Shown one piece after another: positions 8,066 to 17,787 of a stretch of 64,000 nucleotides of DNA. Every line of letters begins with the position of its first letter. The stretch's first letter is position 1. The notes under the pieces are model-generated. The model saw only the letters and a program-made list of their open reading frames with translations. It was not told the origin of the DNA and ran no database searches. The stretch is from the NCBI GenBank assembly GCA_965277695.1, contig CBDIDQ010000001.1, forward strand, positions 124,001 to 188,000. The letters run 5' to 3'. The position numbers and the translations under genes are program-made. Source of the stretch: JABSOG01 sp965277695 (GTDB taxonomy: Bacteria > Pseudomonadota > Gammaproteobacteria > Enterobacterales > Alteromonadaceae).

Positions 8066-10090
8066 TTAACGACAGCCAGCAGTATCAAAATCAACCACAA
8101 TTGACGCACCACCGCTGGAGTTTATCACCTTTAAATAACCCCAATGATTCGATTGGCTGGTCAGATAAATACATTCCGCATTAGCAGCCAAACCAGAAGT
8201 CGCATCAACATTAGTCTCATTTGGCCAAGTGTCATTGCTATATTCAAGATCAAGATTACCAGTGCCATGCGCGGTGGTTATCGCCATACTGCTGTGTTCA
8301 TCCACTGCGGGGATCGTCAGCGAAATGCTATCATCATTGGCCAAACACAAAACTTCGCCGTCATTTAATCGACCTCTGCTCACTGGCTGCTGGGTTGCAC
8401 AAGCATCCGGCAGCGTTGTTACAGGTGGAATAACGGAGTAGTTGCCGACCAAATTAACCCCGGCAAAATCAGCAAAACCCAACGCCATCACATGGTAAAT
8501 ACCGACCTGAGCCGCACTGATAGTACAAAGCTCATTGTTACCACCCTTGTAAGGGCGGCAGTCATAAATATCCTTAGTCGGTGTGGCGGCAAAACGAACA
8601 TATAAATCGGCGTCGCCAGAACCACCATTAATGGCAAAACTCAGATCATCAGCATGTTCTGGAACCGCCATGATGTAATGCAATTCTTCACCTTTTGCCG
8701 CTGTAATCGTCTCACTCACGCCATTTTTCAACACCCTTTTACTGTTATCGTGAGTGATACTAAAGTGATCAATCACTGTCCCTTTTGGACTGATCACATT
8801 AACTTTCATCGTATCGCCTGCAATATCCAATACCATCGAACCACGACCACCATACATATAATCTGAAGGATGGCGATCACCCGCCGCTATCTGGGATGCC
8901 GTCACTTTTTTTGCTGAACTTTCACCACCACCACTGCCCGCACCATGAGTAATATACACAGTACCGCTATATGCTGCCGCTGATATTTTTTGATAAGCGC
9001 CATCACCATCGACACGCCCATCGCCAGTATTGAGGTTATGAGTGGCCTGATCATAGCTATCAGATGAACCATAGTGATTGCTGATCAGCGTAGTGCGAGT
9101 ATAAAAGTGATTATGTCCGGCCATCACCAAATCTACCCCATGCTTTTCTAAGATAGGCAGAAAGTTTTCACGCATTCTGATCAAATCTCTCTCGGTGTCT
9201 GAATCATGACCGCCCTTACCATAAGGCGCATGATGAAATATCGCCAGCCGCCAATCGGCATTAGTGTTAGCCAAATCATCTTCTAGCCATTCATCCATCG
9301 GCCCAGACAATTGGTTATGAAGCGCATCCGCAGAATTTAATACCACCACATGAACGTTGCCATAATCAAACGAATAATAAGCCTTATGGCCAGAAGGCGC
9401 ACCGCCAGCTTCAGCATTGGTGGGGGTACTAAACAAATCGTAAAAACCGCCGGTTTGGGTCGCCACTTTGGCAGTGCGGTTATCATGATTACCCATCGCT
9501 GGCCATAAAGGGGATTGTTTCAGTAAATCGGGGTATTGATTAAAAATAGCATTTTGATACTGCGCGATAGTACCGTCATCATAAGCATTGTCGCCCAGCA
9601 TCAGCCAAAAATCAGTGTATTGATTTTTATTAAAAGTGTTAAAACCTTCAAGCACATATTGTTGATCGAGTGTTGTCGGATCGGTGCCCGCTCTACCCGG
9701 ATCACCCACCACCCAAATTCTGGTCGCACTCGCCTGACCAGGCAAGGGTGAAGTTTCAAAAAACGTATCAGTATCATTACCTGCCAATACCGCCGTGCTG
9801 GTGCCTACGGAATAATAGTACCGGGTCAAAGCAGATAACCCGGTCAAGGTGACGACATGCTGTGTCTTAGGCGTCGCATCACTGACATTTTGATTGAGTG
9901 CATTAACGGCACCACCAAATTTAACCAGACTTGAGGTTGGCGTATCAGTATTCCAGCGGATGATCATACTGTCATTGGTCCCCAACTGAATATAGGGTCC
10001 TCGGGTGATAGTCGCCCCCAGTGATGCAAAACTACACAGTAGTAGTAATGCACCATATAACTGGGTTATGTGTTTAAGGGGATTATTCAT
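8066..10090 (-). CDS. Secreted purple acid phosphatase-type metallophosphoesterase with PPC domain
   Basis: A 674-residue exported enzyme expected to release phosphate from phosphomonoesters outside the cytoplasm. A signal peptide (YGALLLLCSFASLGA) is followed by a fibronectin III-like domain (RGPYIQLGTNDSMIIRW) and a calcineurin-like metal site with all five blocks: GDPG, GDNAYD, GNHD, FHHAPY and GHNHFY. After about residue 470 comes a PPC domain (GGSGDADLYVRF), then a cysteine-containing tail. The start has AGGAG at good spacing. It lies upstream of the split regulator on the same strand. Upstream DNA holds a direct repeat of TGATGTTACA (10150 and 10180, 30 bp apart); a Pho box is possible but not convincing. 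Confidence 0.85.
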   Translation of the reverse strand: MNNPLKHITQLYGALLLLCSFASLGATITRGPYIQLGTNDSMIIRWNTDTPTSSLVKFGGAVNALNQNVSDATPKTQHVVTLTGLSALTRYYYSVGTSTAVLAGNDTDTFFETSPLPGQASATRIWVVGDPGRAGTDPTTLDQQYVLEGFNTFNKNQYTDFWLMLGDNAYDDGTIAQYQNAIFNQYPDLLKQSPLWPAMGNHDNRTAKVATQTGGFYDLFSTPTNAEAGGAPSGHKAYYSFDYGNVHVVVLNSADALHNQLSGPMDEWLEDDLANTNADWRLAIFHHAPYGKGGHDSDTERDLIRMRENFLPILEKHGVDLVMAGHNHFYTRTTLISNHYGSSDSYDQATHNLNTGDGRVDGDGAYQKISAAAYSGTVYITHGAGSGGGESSAKKVTASQIAAGDRHPSDYMYGGRGSMVLDIAGDTMKVNVISPKGTVIDHFSITHDNSKRVLKNGVSETITAAKGEELHYIMAVPEHADDLSFAINGGSGDADLYVRFAATPTKDIYDCRPYKGGNNELCTISAAQVGIYHVMALGFADFAGVNLVGNYSVIPPVTTLPDACATQQPVSRGRLNDGEVLCLANDDSISLTIPAVDEHSSMAITTAHGTGNLDLEYSNDTWPNETNVDATSGLAANAECIYLTSQSNHWGYLKVINSSGGASIVVDFDTAGCR

Positions 10091-10347
10091 TATTGTGCTC
10101 CTGTTTAAATAGAGCAGTAGTTATAAAATATTTGTGAATAATTTAATAATGATGTTACATAAGGTAAGCTGATGAAAACTGATGTTACAGCTAACTCATT
10201 GATTTATATGACGAATAATACATCTCATTTTAGCACAAAGATATCAACAGAAAACCTTAAAATGGACCTTTGTTTTTTTGAGGCACTTAGCATAAAATGA
10301 AAATGTTAATACCATCCCTTAAAATGACCAACTCAAACGCCCTTGTT

Positions 10348-10590
10348 TTACTCATGCTTAAAAGTATCCAAATAAAGTTTCTCAACCTTAGTTCTCGCCC
10401 AGGGGGTTTTTCGCAAAAACTTAAGGCTTGATTTAATACTCGGGTCAAGATTAAAACAGCGAATATCAACCCACTGCCCCATCTCTTGCCAACCGAGTTC
10501 GTCAACCAGCTTAATCAGAATTTGCTCTAGGGTAATGCCGTGTAATGGATTATTGACTTGTTTAGGGTCTGGTTTCGATGCTGCTGTCAT
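10348..10590 (-). CDS. VF530-family DNA-binding protein
   Basis: An 80-residue protein that matches the VF530/DUF2132 family closely: NPLHGITLEQIL, IDIRCFNLDPSIKSSLKFLR, KTPWAR and KVEKLYL are the family's conserved blocks. Members are small helical proteins; a double-stranded DNA-binding role is reported for the Vibrio fischeri founder, but the cellular role is unclear. Full length with normal ends. It follows arcB on the same strand, separated by a tandem-repeat array. Confidence 0.88.
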   Translation of the reverse strand: MTAASKPDPKQVNNPLHGITLEQILIKLVDELGWQEMGQWVDIRCFNLDPSIKSSLKFLRKTPWARTKVEKLYLDTFKHE

Positions 10591-10614
10591 TGCTTCGCTC
10601 TGTGTTTATTTAAT

Positions 10615-10705
10615 TTCGAATGGTTAATTGCTAATGCGGTTAATTGCTAATGCAGTTAATTGCTAAAGCGGTTAATTGCTAATGCGGTTAATTGCTAAAG
10701 CAGTT
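10615..10705. repeat. 16-18-bp tandem repeat, five to six copies
   Basis: The unit GCGGTTAATTGCTAAT recurs with G/A changes (GCGG or GCAG, AATG or AAAG) from just before the VF530 gene to the arcB stop codon. The last copy overlaps the end of arcB. No function is evident; copy number probably varies by slippage. Confidence 0.85.
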
Positions 10706-13034
10706 AATGGTTAACTTCTGCCCACTTATTGACATAAACCTTTAAGGTCTCAACATCGCGGTTGATCTCCTGATGAAAATCCATTAACTGTTTCTCTAAA
10801 AACTCCCACTTCGGATCCTCGGTTTTCTCAAATTCCTTGGCCCGCAACTGAATAATATGCAAACCTACAGAGCCCGCTGCGCCTTTGAGTTTATGTGCTG
10901 AGGACTGAAACTCTTCAAGGTTATGCACCACAGTGCTTTCAACCATTTTATTCAAATAGCTCGGCAACAACTGTTCAAATAATTCAATACTTTGCTTAAA
11001 TGCTGGGGCACCTAGGGTTTCGAGATAATCCTTCAAGGTTTGCTCATCTAGCACCGGTGGTGCCATCATCGCTGGTTTTGGCGTCGGCAAAGCTTTGCCT
11101 GAATCAGCGGTTACTGGTTTTTGTTCAAACAACTCAGCCAGCATTTTATCCAACTTTTGAGTGTTAATTGGCTTAGCCAACGCCCCTTGGATATTGATAC
11201 CCCGTAACTGCTCTTCAGCCTTGCCAACATTGGCGGTCAACGCCACCACCACCAAATCGTCTAGGCGCTCATCAGCGCGAATAACCCGGGCAATTTCATC
11301 GCCATTCATATCAGGCAGTTTCATGTCCAGCAACACCAAATCAATATCATCTTCGGTGTCAATCAATGCCAATGCCTCTTCGCCATCCTCAGCCCAAATC
11401 ACTTCATGACCACGCTGCTCCAGCAAGCTCTTGGCAATTCTGGCATTAAGCGGCACATCTTCAACCAACAATACATTCAAATGACGAATTTCATACACCT
11501 GTTCCTCAGGCTTCTCACTGATCTCTACTGGCAACTTAACCATAAAGCGACTGCCTTTATCCAGCTCACTATGAACCACAACCGTACCATCCATCTTCTC
11601 TACCAACGCTTTGGATACTGCCAAACCAATACCCGAGCCCAACGCATTCAAGCCTTTGTTATCGCCGCCTTTATAATAGAGATTAAAAATATTTTCGATG
11701 TCTTCTTTAGGAATGCCAATACCGGTATCTTGCACAGTAAAACCAATGGTGTGAACGCCCTCATCATTAACAAATGAATCCATGGTAAAACCAACCGAAC
11801 CAGTCGGGGTAAACTTCACTGCATTGTTAATCAAATTCCATAACACTTGACGCACCCGCGTCGGGTCAACCATGGCGTAAATATCAACATCGCCATTAAT
11901 AGTGAAATCAAAAGTCAACCCTTTTTGCTCGGCAATAAGACAACCAAAATTGAGCGTATCGGTGGCAAAATCATGAAGGTAGACTGACTCTCGAACGATA
12001 TCCACCTCGTTACGATCCACCTTGTCTAAGTCGATAATATCGTTAAAGATATTACCCAAGGTTTCAGCACTACTAAAGACCGTTCTGGCACAGCTGCGTT
12101 GTTGTTCGTCTAGTGAAGATTCGAGTAAAATACGGGTCAAACCAACAATCCCGTTCAGCGGTGTTCTTAATTCATGGCTCAAAGTCGCAATAAAGTTACC
12201 TTTATCCTGATAAGCTTTTTCCAACGCCTGCTCAGCCAATTTACGCGCGGTAATATCACGACCAAAACCCAATAAACCAATGTAATTGCCATTAGAATCA
12301 TAAAATGGCACTTTGCGCATTTCAAACCACAAAATATTACCATCAGCCATCTCGTATTCAACATCTAAGGTTAACGCCGATTGCTTCGCTGAGACTTCCT
12401 GATCGGTTAAAATCGCCGACGGTGCCTGACTCGACGAATAAATATCACTGGCATATTTACCAATCAATTCACTGGCTGGCTTGCCAACAATCACCTCAAA
12501 CATCTTATTACAGCCAGCAAATCGGCCAGCGACATCGCGGTAATAAAATAAATCCGGCGAACTATCAACAATAGAGCGCAATAACAAACTTTGCTCTTCT
12601 AGCTCCTGCTGGGCTTTTTTACGGCTGATGATCTCTTTGCGTAATTCATCTACTGCACTGCGCTTAGCCTGAAAAGCCTTTTTACGCTCTTCAATTTCAT
12701 AATTGAGGCGACGAATGTTCTCTTTAAAACTCTCGTTGAGCAAAATCTCCTGAGCGGCGCTACCTTTTAAGTCAGCAATAGATTTTTCTAGATGGGTGAC
12801 CAGATTAATCAAACCATAGATAAACACCGGCGATACAATCGAGGCATAAATCACCGTCCCCATCACATCATGTAATGAAAGTTCACCGGTGAGCACAAAG
12901 TGGTAGCCCGCAGAAATGATAATCGAACTGACAATCACCATCAGATAAATAAAAGAGCTAGCGTTTAAGCCGCCCCATCGATGGATCAGATTAGAGAATG
13001 TTTTGGCCCAAGGGCTAATTGTGGTATTTGACAT
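10704..13034 (-). CDS. arcB: Aerobic respiration control hybrid sensor kinase ArcB
   Basis: Inner-membrane redox sensor that phosphorylates ArcA under low oxygen. The 776 residues match ArcB in length and order: two transmembrane helices (about 28-48 and 57-78), a coiled linker, a PAS domain (150-265), a kinase core with the H-box SHELRTPLNG (His287) and ATP-binding blocks NAVKFT, DTGIGI and GSGIGLAVS, a receiver domain (phospho-acceptor Asp570 in LLDMKLPDMNG) and an Hpt domain (His714 in SAHKLKG). Of the two E. coli PAS redox cysteines, the one in GCNKMFE is kept (Cys175), but the second position is Trp (ILWFEMRKVP). The ATG has no obvious ribosome site. It is divergent from folE2. Confidence 0.92.
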   Translation of the reverse strand: MSNTTISPWAKTFSNLIHRWGGLNASSFIYLMVIVSSIIISAGYHFVLTGELSLHDVMGTVIYASIVSPVFIYGLINLVTHLEKSIADLKGSAAQEILLNESFKENIRRLNYEIEERKKAFQAKRSAVDELRKEIISRKKAQQELEEQSLLLRSIVDSSPDLFYYRDVAGRFAGCNKMFEVIVGKPASELIGKYASDIYSSSQAPSAILTDQEVSAKQSALTLDVEYEMADGNILWFEMRKVPFYDSNGNYIGLLGFGRDITARKLAEQALEKAYQDKGNFIATLSHELRTPLNGIVGLTRILLESSLDEQQRSCARTVFSSAETLGNIFNDIIDLDKVDRNEVDIVRESVYLHDFATDTLNFGCLIAEQKGLTFDFTINGDVDIYAMVDPTRVRQVLWNLINNAVKFTPTGSVGFTMDSFVNDEGVHTIGFTVQDTGIGIPKEDIENIFNLYYKGGDNKGLNALGSGIGLAVSKALVEKMDGTVVVHSELDKGSRFMVKLPVEISEKPEEQVYEIRHLNVLLVEDVPLNARIAKSLLEQRGHEVIWAEDGEEALALIDTEDDIDLVLLDMKLPDMNGDEIARVIRADERLDDLVVVALTANVGKAEEQLRGINIQGALAKPINTQKLDKMLAELFEQKPVTADSGKALPTPKPAMMAPPVLDEQTLKDYLETLGAPAFKQSIELFEQLLPSYLNKMVESTVVHNLEEFQSSAHKLKGAAGSVGLHIIQLRAKEFEKTEDPKWEFLEKQLMDFHQEINRDVETLKVYVNKWAEVNH

Positions 13035-13406
13035 AGTTTATATTATAAGTCGTTTAACAACGCTGCCTTAGGTTAATAGGTTAGAGGTTAAAAATGCGGA
13101 TGCTTTCGAGTCTACCGCAAACCAGCGGTTTTATTAACTCCCCGAGACAAAAACCTTGGTTTGAGAATAAAAAATCGACAAATCAGCAGCTTACCCCCTA
13201 ATGATGAACATTGACAAAATCCCTTGTTTGGCTATTTTACCCCGCGAAAATGCTTTTTTATCTAAATAATTCATTTTAATAATATCAACTTGGATCAAGT
13301 TTAGTATAAAATAGCCGCCTTTAATTTTTTTTGATGGCTGGGGTTTGTTTTCAGCTATTTTCAAACGGCTTTTTAGGCTTTAAACAGCCAGCCAAGCGGA
13401 GATTTA
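13035..13406. other. Intergenic region between divergent arcB and folE2
   Basis: A 372-bp AT-rich region that must hold both promoters. TATAAA at about 13301-13306 is a plausible -10 for folE2. I see no convincing Zur box or small gene. Confidence 0.4.
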
Positions 13407-14333
13407 ATGGTTACAGTCATGCCGGATATAGCCCATCACACCACAGCGCAAACTGAGGGTGTTTTAGATTGGGTTGGAATGAGCAATATTGAGTTACCTT
13501 TGATGTTGGCATCAAAAGAAGAAGGGCAAAAAGCGGTGCAAACCCGTGCTGAAGCCTTTGTTGACTTACACGACCCCAAAGCCAAGGGCATTCACATGTC
13601 ACGGCTGTATTTGTTGCTTGACGAACTGTCCTGCGAAGGTACATTAAGCCCGTCAACACTTAAGCAATTGCTATTGGATTTTATCTCCAGTCACGAAGAG
13701 CTTAGTAACAAAGCCCAGGTCAAATTCGATTTTGATTTTGATTTACGGCGAAAATCACTGCTATCCAATAAAGCAGGCTGGAAAGCCTATCCTATCGTGC
13801 TGCTCGGTGAGCTGAGAAACGGCGAGGTTAGCATCACATTAACCGTCAAAGTGCCTTACTCATCCACCTGCCCGTGCTCAGCTGCACTGGCACGACAATT
13901 GATTCAAGATTCCTTTGCCGCCAAATTTGCCGACACCGAAGTACTCGACAAAAACGCCATCCATCAATGGCTTGGCACCTCTGAGGGCATAGTCGCCACA
14001 CCACACAGTCAACGCTCTATCGCTGAGGTTAAAGTCAAATTGAACCCGGCAATCGGCGAATTTCCGATCAAGGAATTAATCGACCGTATCGAAGACACTT
14101 TGCAAACGCCAGTACAGGCTGCGGTAAAAAGAATTGATGAACAAGAGTTTGCCCGCCTCAACGGTCAAAACCCAATGTTCTGTGAAGACGCCGCCAGACG
14201 CTTACAACACACCCTTAACTTGCATCACGAGTACACCGACTTCTGGCTTAGAGTGAATCATTATGAATCGCTGCACGCCCACGATGCGGTGAGCGTGTCA
14301 ACCAAAGGCATCGCTGGCGGGTTTAGACCGTAA
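13407..14333 (+). CDS. folE2: GTP cyclohydrolase FolE2 (type IB)
   Basis: Converts GTP to dihydroneopterin triphosphate, the first step of folate and queuosine-type pathways. The 308 residues show the FolE2 signature, not FolE: VGMSNIELPL, KGIHMSRLY, the metal-site cysteine in STCPCSAALARQ and the histidine block TPHSQRS. Unlike FolE it does not need zinc specifically, and in many bacteria it backs up FolE during zinc limitation. Start ATG 13407 has GGAG five bases upstream. It is monocistronic, convergent with the DUF748 gene. No Zur-type operator is visible, so zinc regulation is unproven here. Confidence 0.93.
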   Translation: MVTVMPDIAHHTTAQTEGVLDWVGMSNIELPLMLASKEEGQKAVQTRAEAFVDLHDPKAKGIHMSRLYLLLDELSCEGTLSPSTLKQLLLDFISSHEELSNKAQVKFDFDFDLRRKSLLSNKAGWKAYPIVLLGELRNGEVSITLTVKVPYSSTCPCSAALARQLIQDSFAAKFADTEVLDKNAIHQWLGTSEGIVATPHSQRSIAEVKVKLNPAIGEFPIKELIDRIEDTLQTPVQAAVKRIDEQEFARLNGQNPMFCEDAARRLQHTLNLHHEYTDFWLRVNHYESLHAHDAVSVSTKGIAGGFRP

Positions 14334-14349
14334 ATACGAATTTAAACGT

Positions 14350-14411
14350 AGACGCGAATTCATTCGCGTAGGAAGCCTAAGCGACCGTAGACCATCGGGG
14401 TCGCACCAAAC
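14350..14411. repeat. REP-like hairpins between convergent genes
   Basis: Two adjacent hairpins: ACGCGAA-TTCA-TTCGCGT and GCGACC...GGGTCGC, the latter followed by CCTAC. They fill the gap between folE2 and the DUF748 gene and probably act as a bidirectional transcription stop; they resemble the other CTCCTAC-ended repeats in the window. Confidence 0.5.
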
Positions 14412-17400
14412 CTACAAAGAAATCGCCACCACTGGTTTAGCATCGGCTTTGTTGTTGAATTTAACATTACACAACAACAACCGGTGCTCGACAATCCCAT
14501 GTTGTTCAACCAAATAAGCCTTGGCTGCCAGTTGGCGGGTATTAGCTAATTCAATCAAACCCTGTCTTTGCTCATCGGTCAGCCCAGCTAATGTTATCGC
14601 AGGTTTCACCGCAGCTGCTTTGTCGTTCTCTGCCGCAACAAGCACTGGCACTGCCGCAACAGGCGCAGGCACTGGCTCAACAATAAAGTCCTGCAAGCTG
14701 GCATTGGCGCATAACACCAAATCAACTTTAGTCTTTTTGCCTAACACCTGACCGACTTTATCCAGTTGTGCTTTACCATCGGCACTAAGTGAACTATCGC
14801 TATTGGCAAAATCAACCGACTTGAACCGCAGTGCCGTCGCCAAATTTACCAAGCCACCAGCAATCGACAACACACTCAATGGTGAATAGTTATAAAGTAC
14901 GGCGGTTTTTAAAGCCTTGAATGTCACCGTTGAGATCACGCTCGACAGCGCAAAGTCGGGTTTGTTCAAATCACCTTTAATTGGAATGTCTAAGGCAATA
15001 TTGTCATCAGAATCACGCAACAAGTTCAACGCCAGTGGGATCGGCACACCCAATTCATTATTGACTGGTGACTTCTCATGGGCTTGCAATTTCGCCAACT
15101 CGAATTTTTTCAGTAGCAACTTAAACTCGCTGTCCATCTGGTTGTTGACCACCTTAATATCAAAATCAATATCCAATTGACCCTGATCGATACGATGGGC
15201 AATATGCCGTGCACTGTAATCTGAATAATGGGTGGTATCCAAATGTCCCAGCTTACCAACCAAATCCATCGATACATCGCCAGACTGAGGCAACAAGGTA
15301 CCTTTAAGTGCCAAGGTGCCAGCCTGTTCAATCAAGGTCGAGAAATCAACTTGCGCGGGTTGACTATCTGGCTTAAGCGCAGCGCCCAGTATCAACGGAT
15401 GAATATCGACTTTTAACGCTGACAATTGATGAGTTTGTGGCGTTGTCAGGGTGTTATCAATCACCGTCACCTTATTACTGTCAGTCAACGCAAAGCGTTT
15501 AATGGTGATGGCTTTTGCTGGTTGTTGATCTTTTGCTGGTTCTTTTTCAACTGGCTCAGATGTTGTGCTGGCAAGCAACCAATTACTCAGGTTGACGCCT
15601 TGCTGTGGGTGATAACTCACTAAACCATCAAAACCACTAGCGAGGACTTCACCAATATCAATCGCCTCAGCTTTTCCTTCACCGACCAGCACCGTATCAA
15701 CCGTCAATTTAGCCAAATTCAGCAAGGGTTTTCGCGCTGCGGCTTTGGCGGTTAAATCAGGTAACAAACCTAACTGGTCTAACGTAATACCAGCAATTTG
15801 TTGCCGAGTTTTACTGACATCGGCAGCATCAACGCTCAACTGTGCAAGTTGCACCGCCGGATAATATTGACTGTCATTTGCCTGTTGCCAAAGCTGCGTA
15901 CCAGCAATCATCAGCTGCTCAACCACAGCCTGTGAGTCAGTGATATTCACCGACAAGCCGGCTGTTTTCAGCTGTTTCACATCAGCTAGTGGGTGAACAC
16001 TCACTTCGCCTTTACGTTGCTTAACACAGGTTTGCACAACCGCTAAGTGTTGTATCTCAAGCTGCTCTTGAGTACCTGAAACGGTTTTAACCGACACTTG
16101 ACCGACGGTCGCCAAGTTTTGATTATGGCTGTCTAATTCAGTGTGTTTAACCTCAATGCCATCAATGCTCAGACCATTCAAATCACCACCGTCAGCTGAA
16201 CCCTTGAGGTCTTGCAACGTCAGCTTAGCCACTTTGGCGTCGGCACCGAGATTATCTTTACCATTGGTATGTTGCAGCGCTACCGTATCAATAAATAACT
16301 GACTCAACTGTACTGTGGTGGCAGCGTCGTTTAACTGAGCGTTTAATTGAGAAAGAACGAATTTATTCACTTGGACAGCGGCATTTATGCTGCTTGAATT
16401 ATCCTGATGTTGCACTGCGACACCATCAATAATCAACCCTGTCACATCAGCCGTTTGATCGCTTATTACAGCAGCCGACTCAAGCGATAACTGTTGCACT
16501 GAGGCTGCTGATTTAGCTTGTGCATCGGCGTTAATGGCATCCAGTTCAATACCAGTAACAACCAATTGATTAATATCAGCCTTGTCTTTACTGCCAACCA
16601 CACTGCCAAGGCTCAAACTGGCCACATTAACCTTATTGTGTGACTTATCTGCGACTCCCTGTTGCACCAGCCAAAGGTTTTTCAGGCCCAGCTTTTTCAA
16701 GCCCAGCAGTTTAACATCAGCATTCAAAGCAGCCAAATCAATGGTGGTTTTATCCATCGTCACCGCAGTTAAACCAGCACCAAGATATGCAAGCTGTTGA
16801 CCCTCTTCGCCAGCAAATAGCTGCATGTTATCCACGATAAGTGACTGCCAACCCAGTTGTTGATCAGCTAAGCGGATCGCCTTAACCGACAAGTCATCCA
16901 GCACCAGCCAGTCATTTGTTGACTGATGACTTAACCTCAGGGCTTTAATCGCGATATCACCGCTTAGCAATACTTTGTCTGGACCGTTGAGTTGCAACTG
17001 AGTATTCAACGCCACTTGCTGCCATTTAAGACAGTTATCAATCAGTTGCTGGTCGGCTTTGATCGGCAACGCCACATCAACATATTGATGGCTCAAGTCT
17101 TTATAACAAATGGTGAAATCGGCCAAATTGACCGCACCGAGCTGAATTTGCCAATCAGAAGGCGCTTGCTCAACAGCTGCTGGGGCGTCTTCATCCACAG
17201 CCAACAATTTGACTAAATCAATCGGACCAATTTGCTGAGGATTGAGCTTATCGCCGACAATATCCAGTTTCACCGACTCGACAGTCACCGCATTGACCAC
17301 AACCAGCTGATCGAATAACGGTTGCCAACCCCAATCCACTTTCAGACTGCCGATGCTCAACTGCTGCCCGGTTTGGTTAACCGCACTGAATTGGTCAATC

Positions 17401-17591
17401 TCAAGGGTGCTCTGCCATAAATTCAGCCGTAAATCGGCCACACTCACCTCAGCCCCTTGTTTTTCAAACCAATAAACCAAGGCCCAACGGGTAAGATAAG
17501 AGTTAATAACAATTAAAGTGACAATGAAAATGAAGATAACAAGCAAGCTGGTGATCAGGCGATCAGGGCGTTTAAACTGAGGGATTGGCAT
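14412..17591 (-). CDS. DUF748/AsmA-like envelope protein (1059 aa)
   Basis: A very large protein with a single N-terminal membrane anchor (LLVIFIFIVTLIVINSYL) and a long beta-rich periplasmic region of repeated blocks such as LSIGSLKVDWGWQPL and VTVESVKLDI. The C-terminal third (DTTHYSDYSARHI, LGVPIPLALNLLRDSDDNIALDI, FKALKTAVLYNYSPL) is the conserved DUF748 core. Relatives of the AsmA/TamB/YhdP group form long grooves that carry phospholipids between membranes; that role is inferred. AGGAAA precedes the ATG. A tail near residue 930 (LSADGKAQLDKVGQVL) resembles an OmpA-like segment. Confidence 0.8.
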   Translation of the reverse strand: MPIPQFKRPDRLITSLLVIFIFIVTLIVINSYLTRWALVYWFEKQGAEVSVADLRLNLWQSTLEIDQFSAVNQTGQQLSIGSLKVDWGWQPLFDQLVVVNAVTVESVKLDIVGDKLNPQQIGPIDLVKLLAVDEDAPAAVEQAPSDWQIQLGAVNLADFTICYKDLSHQYVDVALPIKADQQLIDNCLKWQQVALNTQLQLNGPDKVLLSGDIAIKALRLSHQSTNDWLVLDDLSVKAIRLADQQLGWQSLIVDNMQLFAGEEGQQLAYLGAGLTAVTMDKTTIDLAALNADVKLLGLKKLGLKNLWLVQQGVADKSHNKVNVASLSLGSVVGSKDKADINQLVVTGIELDAINADAQAKSAASVQQLSLESAAVISDQTADVTGLIIDGVAVQHQDNSSSINAAVQVNKFVLSQLNAQLNDAATTVQLSQLFIDTVALQHTNGKDNLGADAKVAKLTLQDLKGSADGGDLNGLSIDGIEVKHTELDSHNQNLATVGQVSVKTVSGTQEQLEIQHLAVVQTCVKQRKGEVSVHPLADVKQLKTAGLSVNITDSQAVVEQLMIAGTQLWQQANDSQYYPAVQLAQLSVDAADVSKTRQQIAGITLDQLGLLPDLTAKAAARKPLLNLAKLTVDTVLVGEGKAEAIDIGEVLASGFDGLVSYHPQQGVNLSNWLLASTTSEPVEKEPAKDQQPAKAITIKRFALTDSNKVTVIDNTLTTPQTHQLSALKVDIHPLILGAALKPDSQPAQVDFSTLIEQAGTLALKGTLLPQSGDVSMDLVGKLGHLDTTHYSDYSARHIAHRIDQGQLDIDFDIKVVNNQMDSEFKLLLKKFELAKLQAHEKSPVNNELGVPIPLALNLLRDSDDNIALDIPIKGDLNKPDFALSSVISTVTFKALKTAVLYNYSPLSVLSIAGGLVNLATALRFKSVDFANSDSSLSADGKAQLDKVGQVLGKKTKVDLVLCANASLQDFIVEPVPAPVAAVPVLVAAENDKAAAVKPAITLAGLTDEQRQGLIELANTRQLAAKAYLVEQHGIVEHRLLLCNVKFNNKADAKPVVAISL

Positions 17592-17620
17592 TATTTATTT
17601 CCTGGGCCTTTGGAGTCTTT

Positions 17621-17757
17621 GGAGCCCTTTGTTCTTTAAAATCAAAAACGTTTGCACCACAGAGGTCACAGAGCCGCTTCGGCGAAAATCAAAAGCAATA
17701 GGTTTGTTTTTGATTTTCGCTGTATTCTCTGTGCCTCTGTGGTGAATAAAAAGAACT
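17621..17757. repeat. Long imperfect inverted repeat (hairpin element, copy 1)
   Basis: The outer ends read GGAGCCCTTTGTTCTTT and AAAGAAC; inside are CACCACAGAGG and its mirror CCTCTGTGGTG, then matching blocks GCGAAAATCAAAA and TTTTGATTTTCGC. The whole piece can fold back on itself. A related copy with the same end sequence and the CACCACGGAG-type core is at 51470-51645. It lies between serS and the DUF748 gene. Confidence 0.75.
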
Positions 17758-17787
17758 TGACGACAAACGTCGATAAATCACCGCATT

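Noticed and set aside
10150..10189. Pho box upstream of the phosphatase gene
   Set aside because: There is a direct repeat of TGATGTTACA, but its 30-bp spacing does not fit the 11-bp period of Pho boxes.
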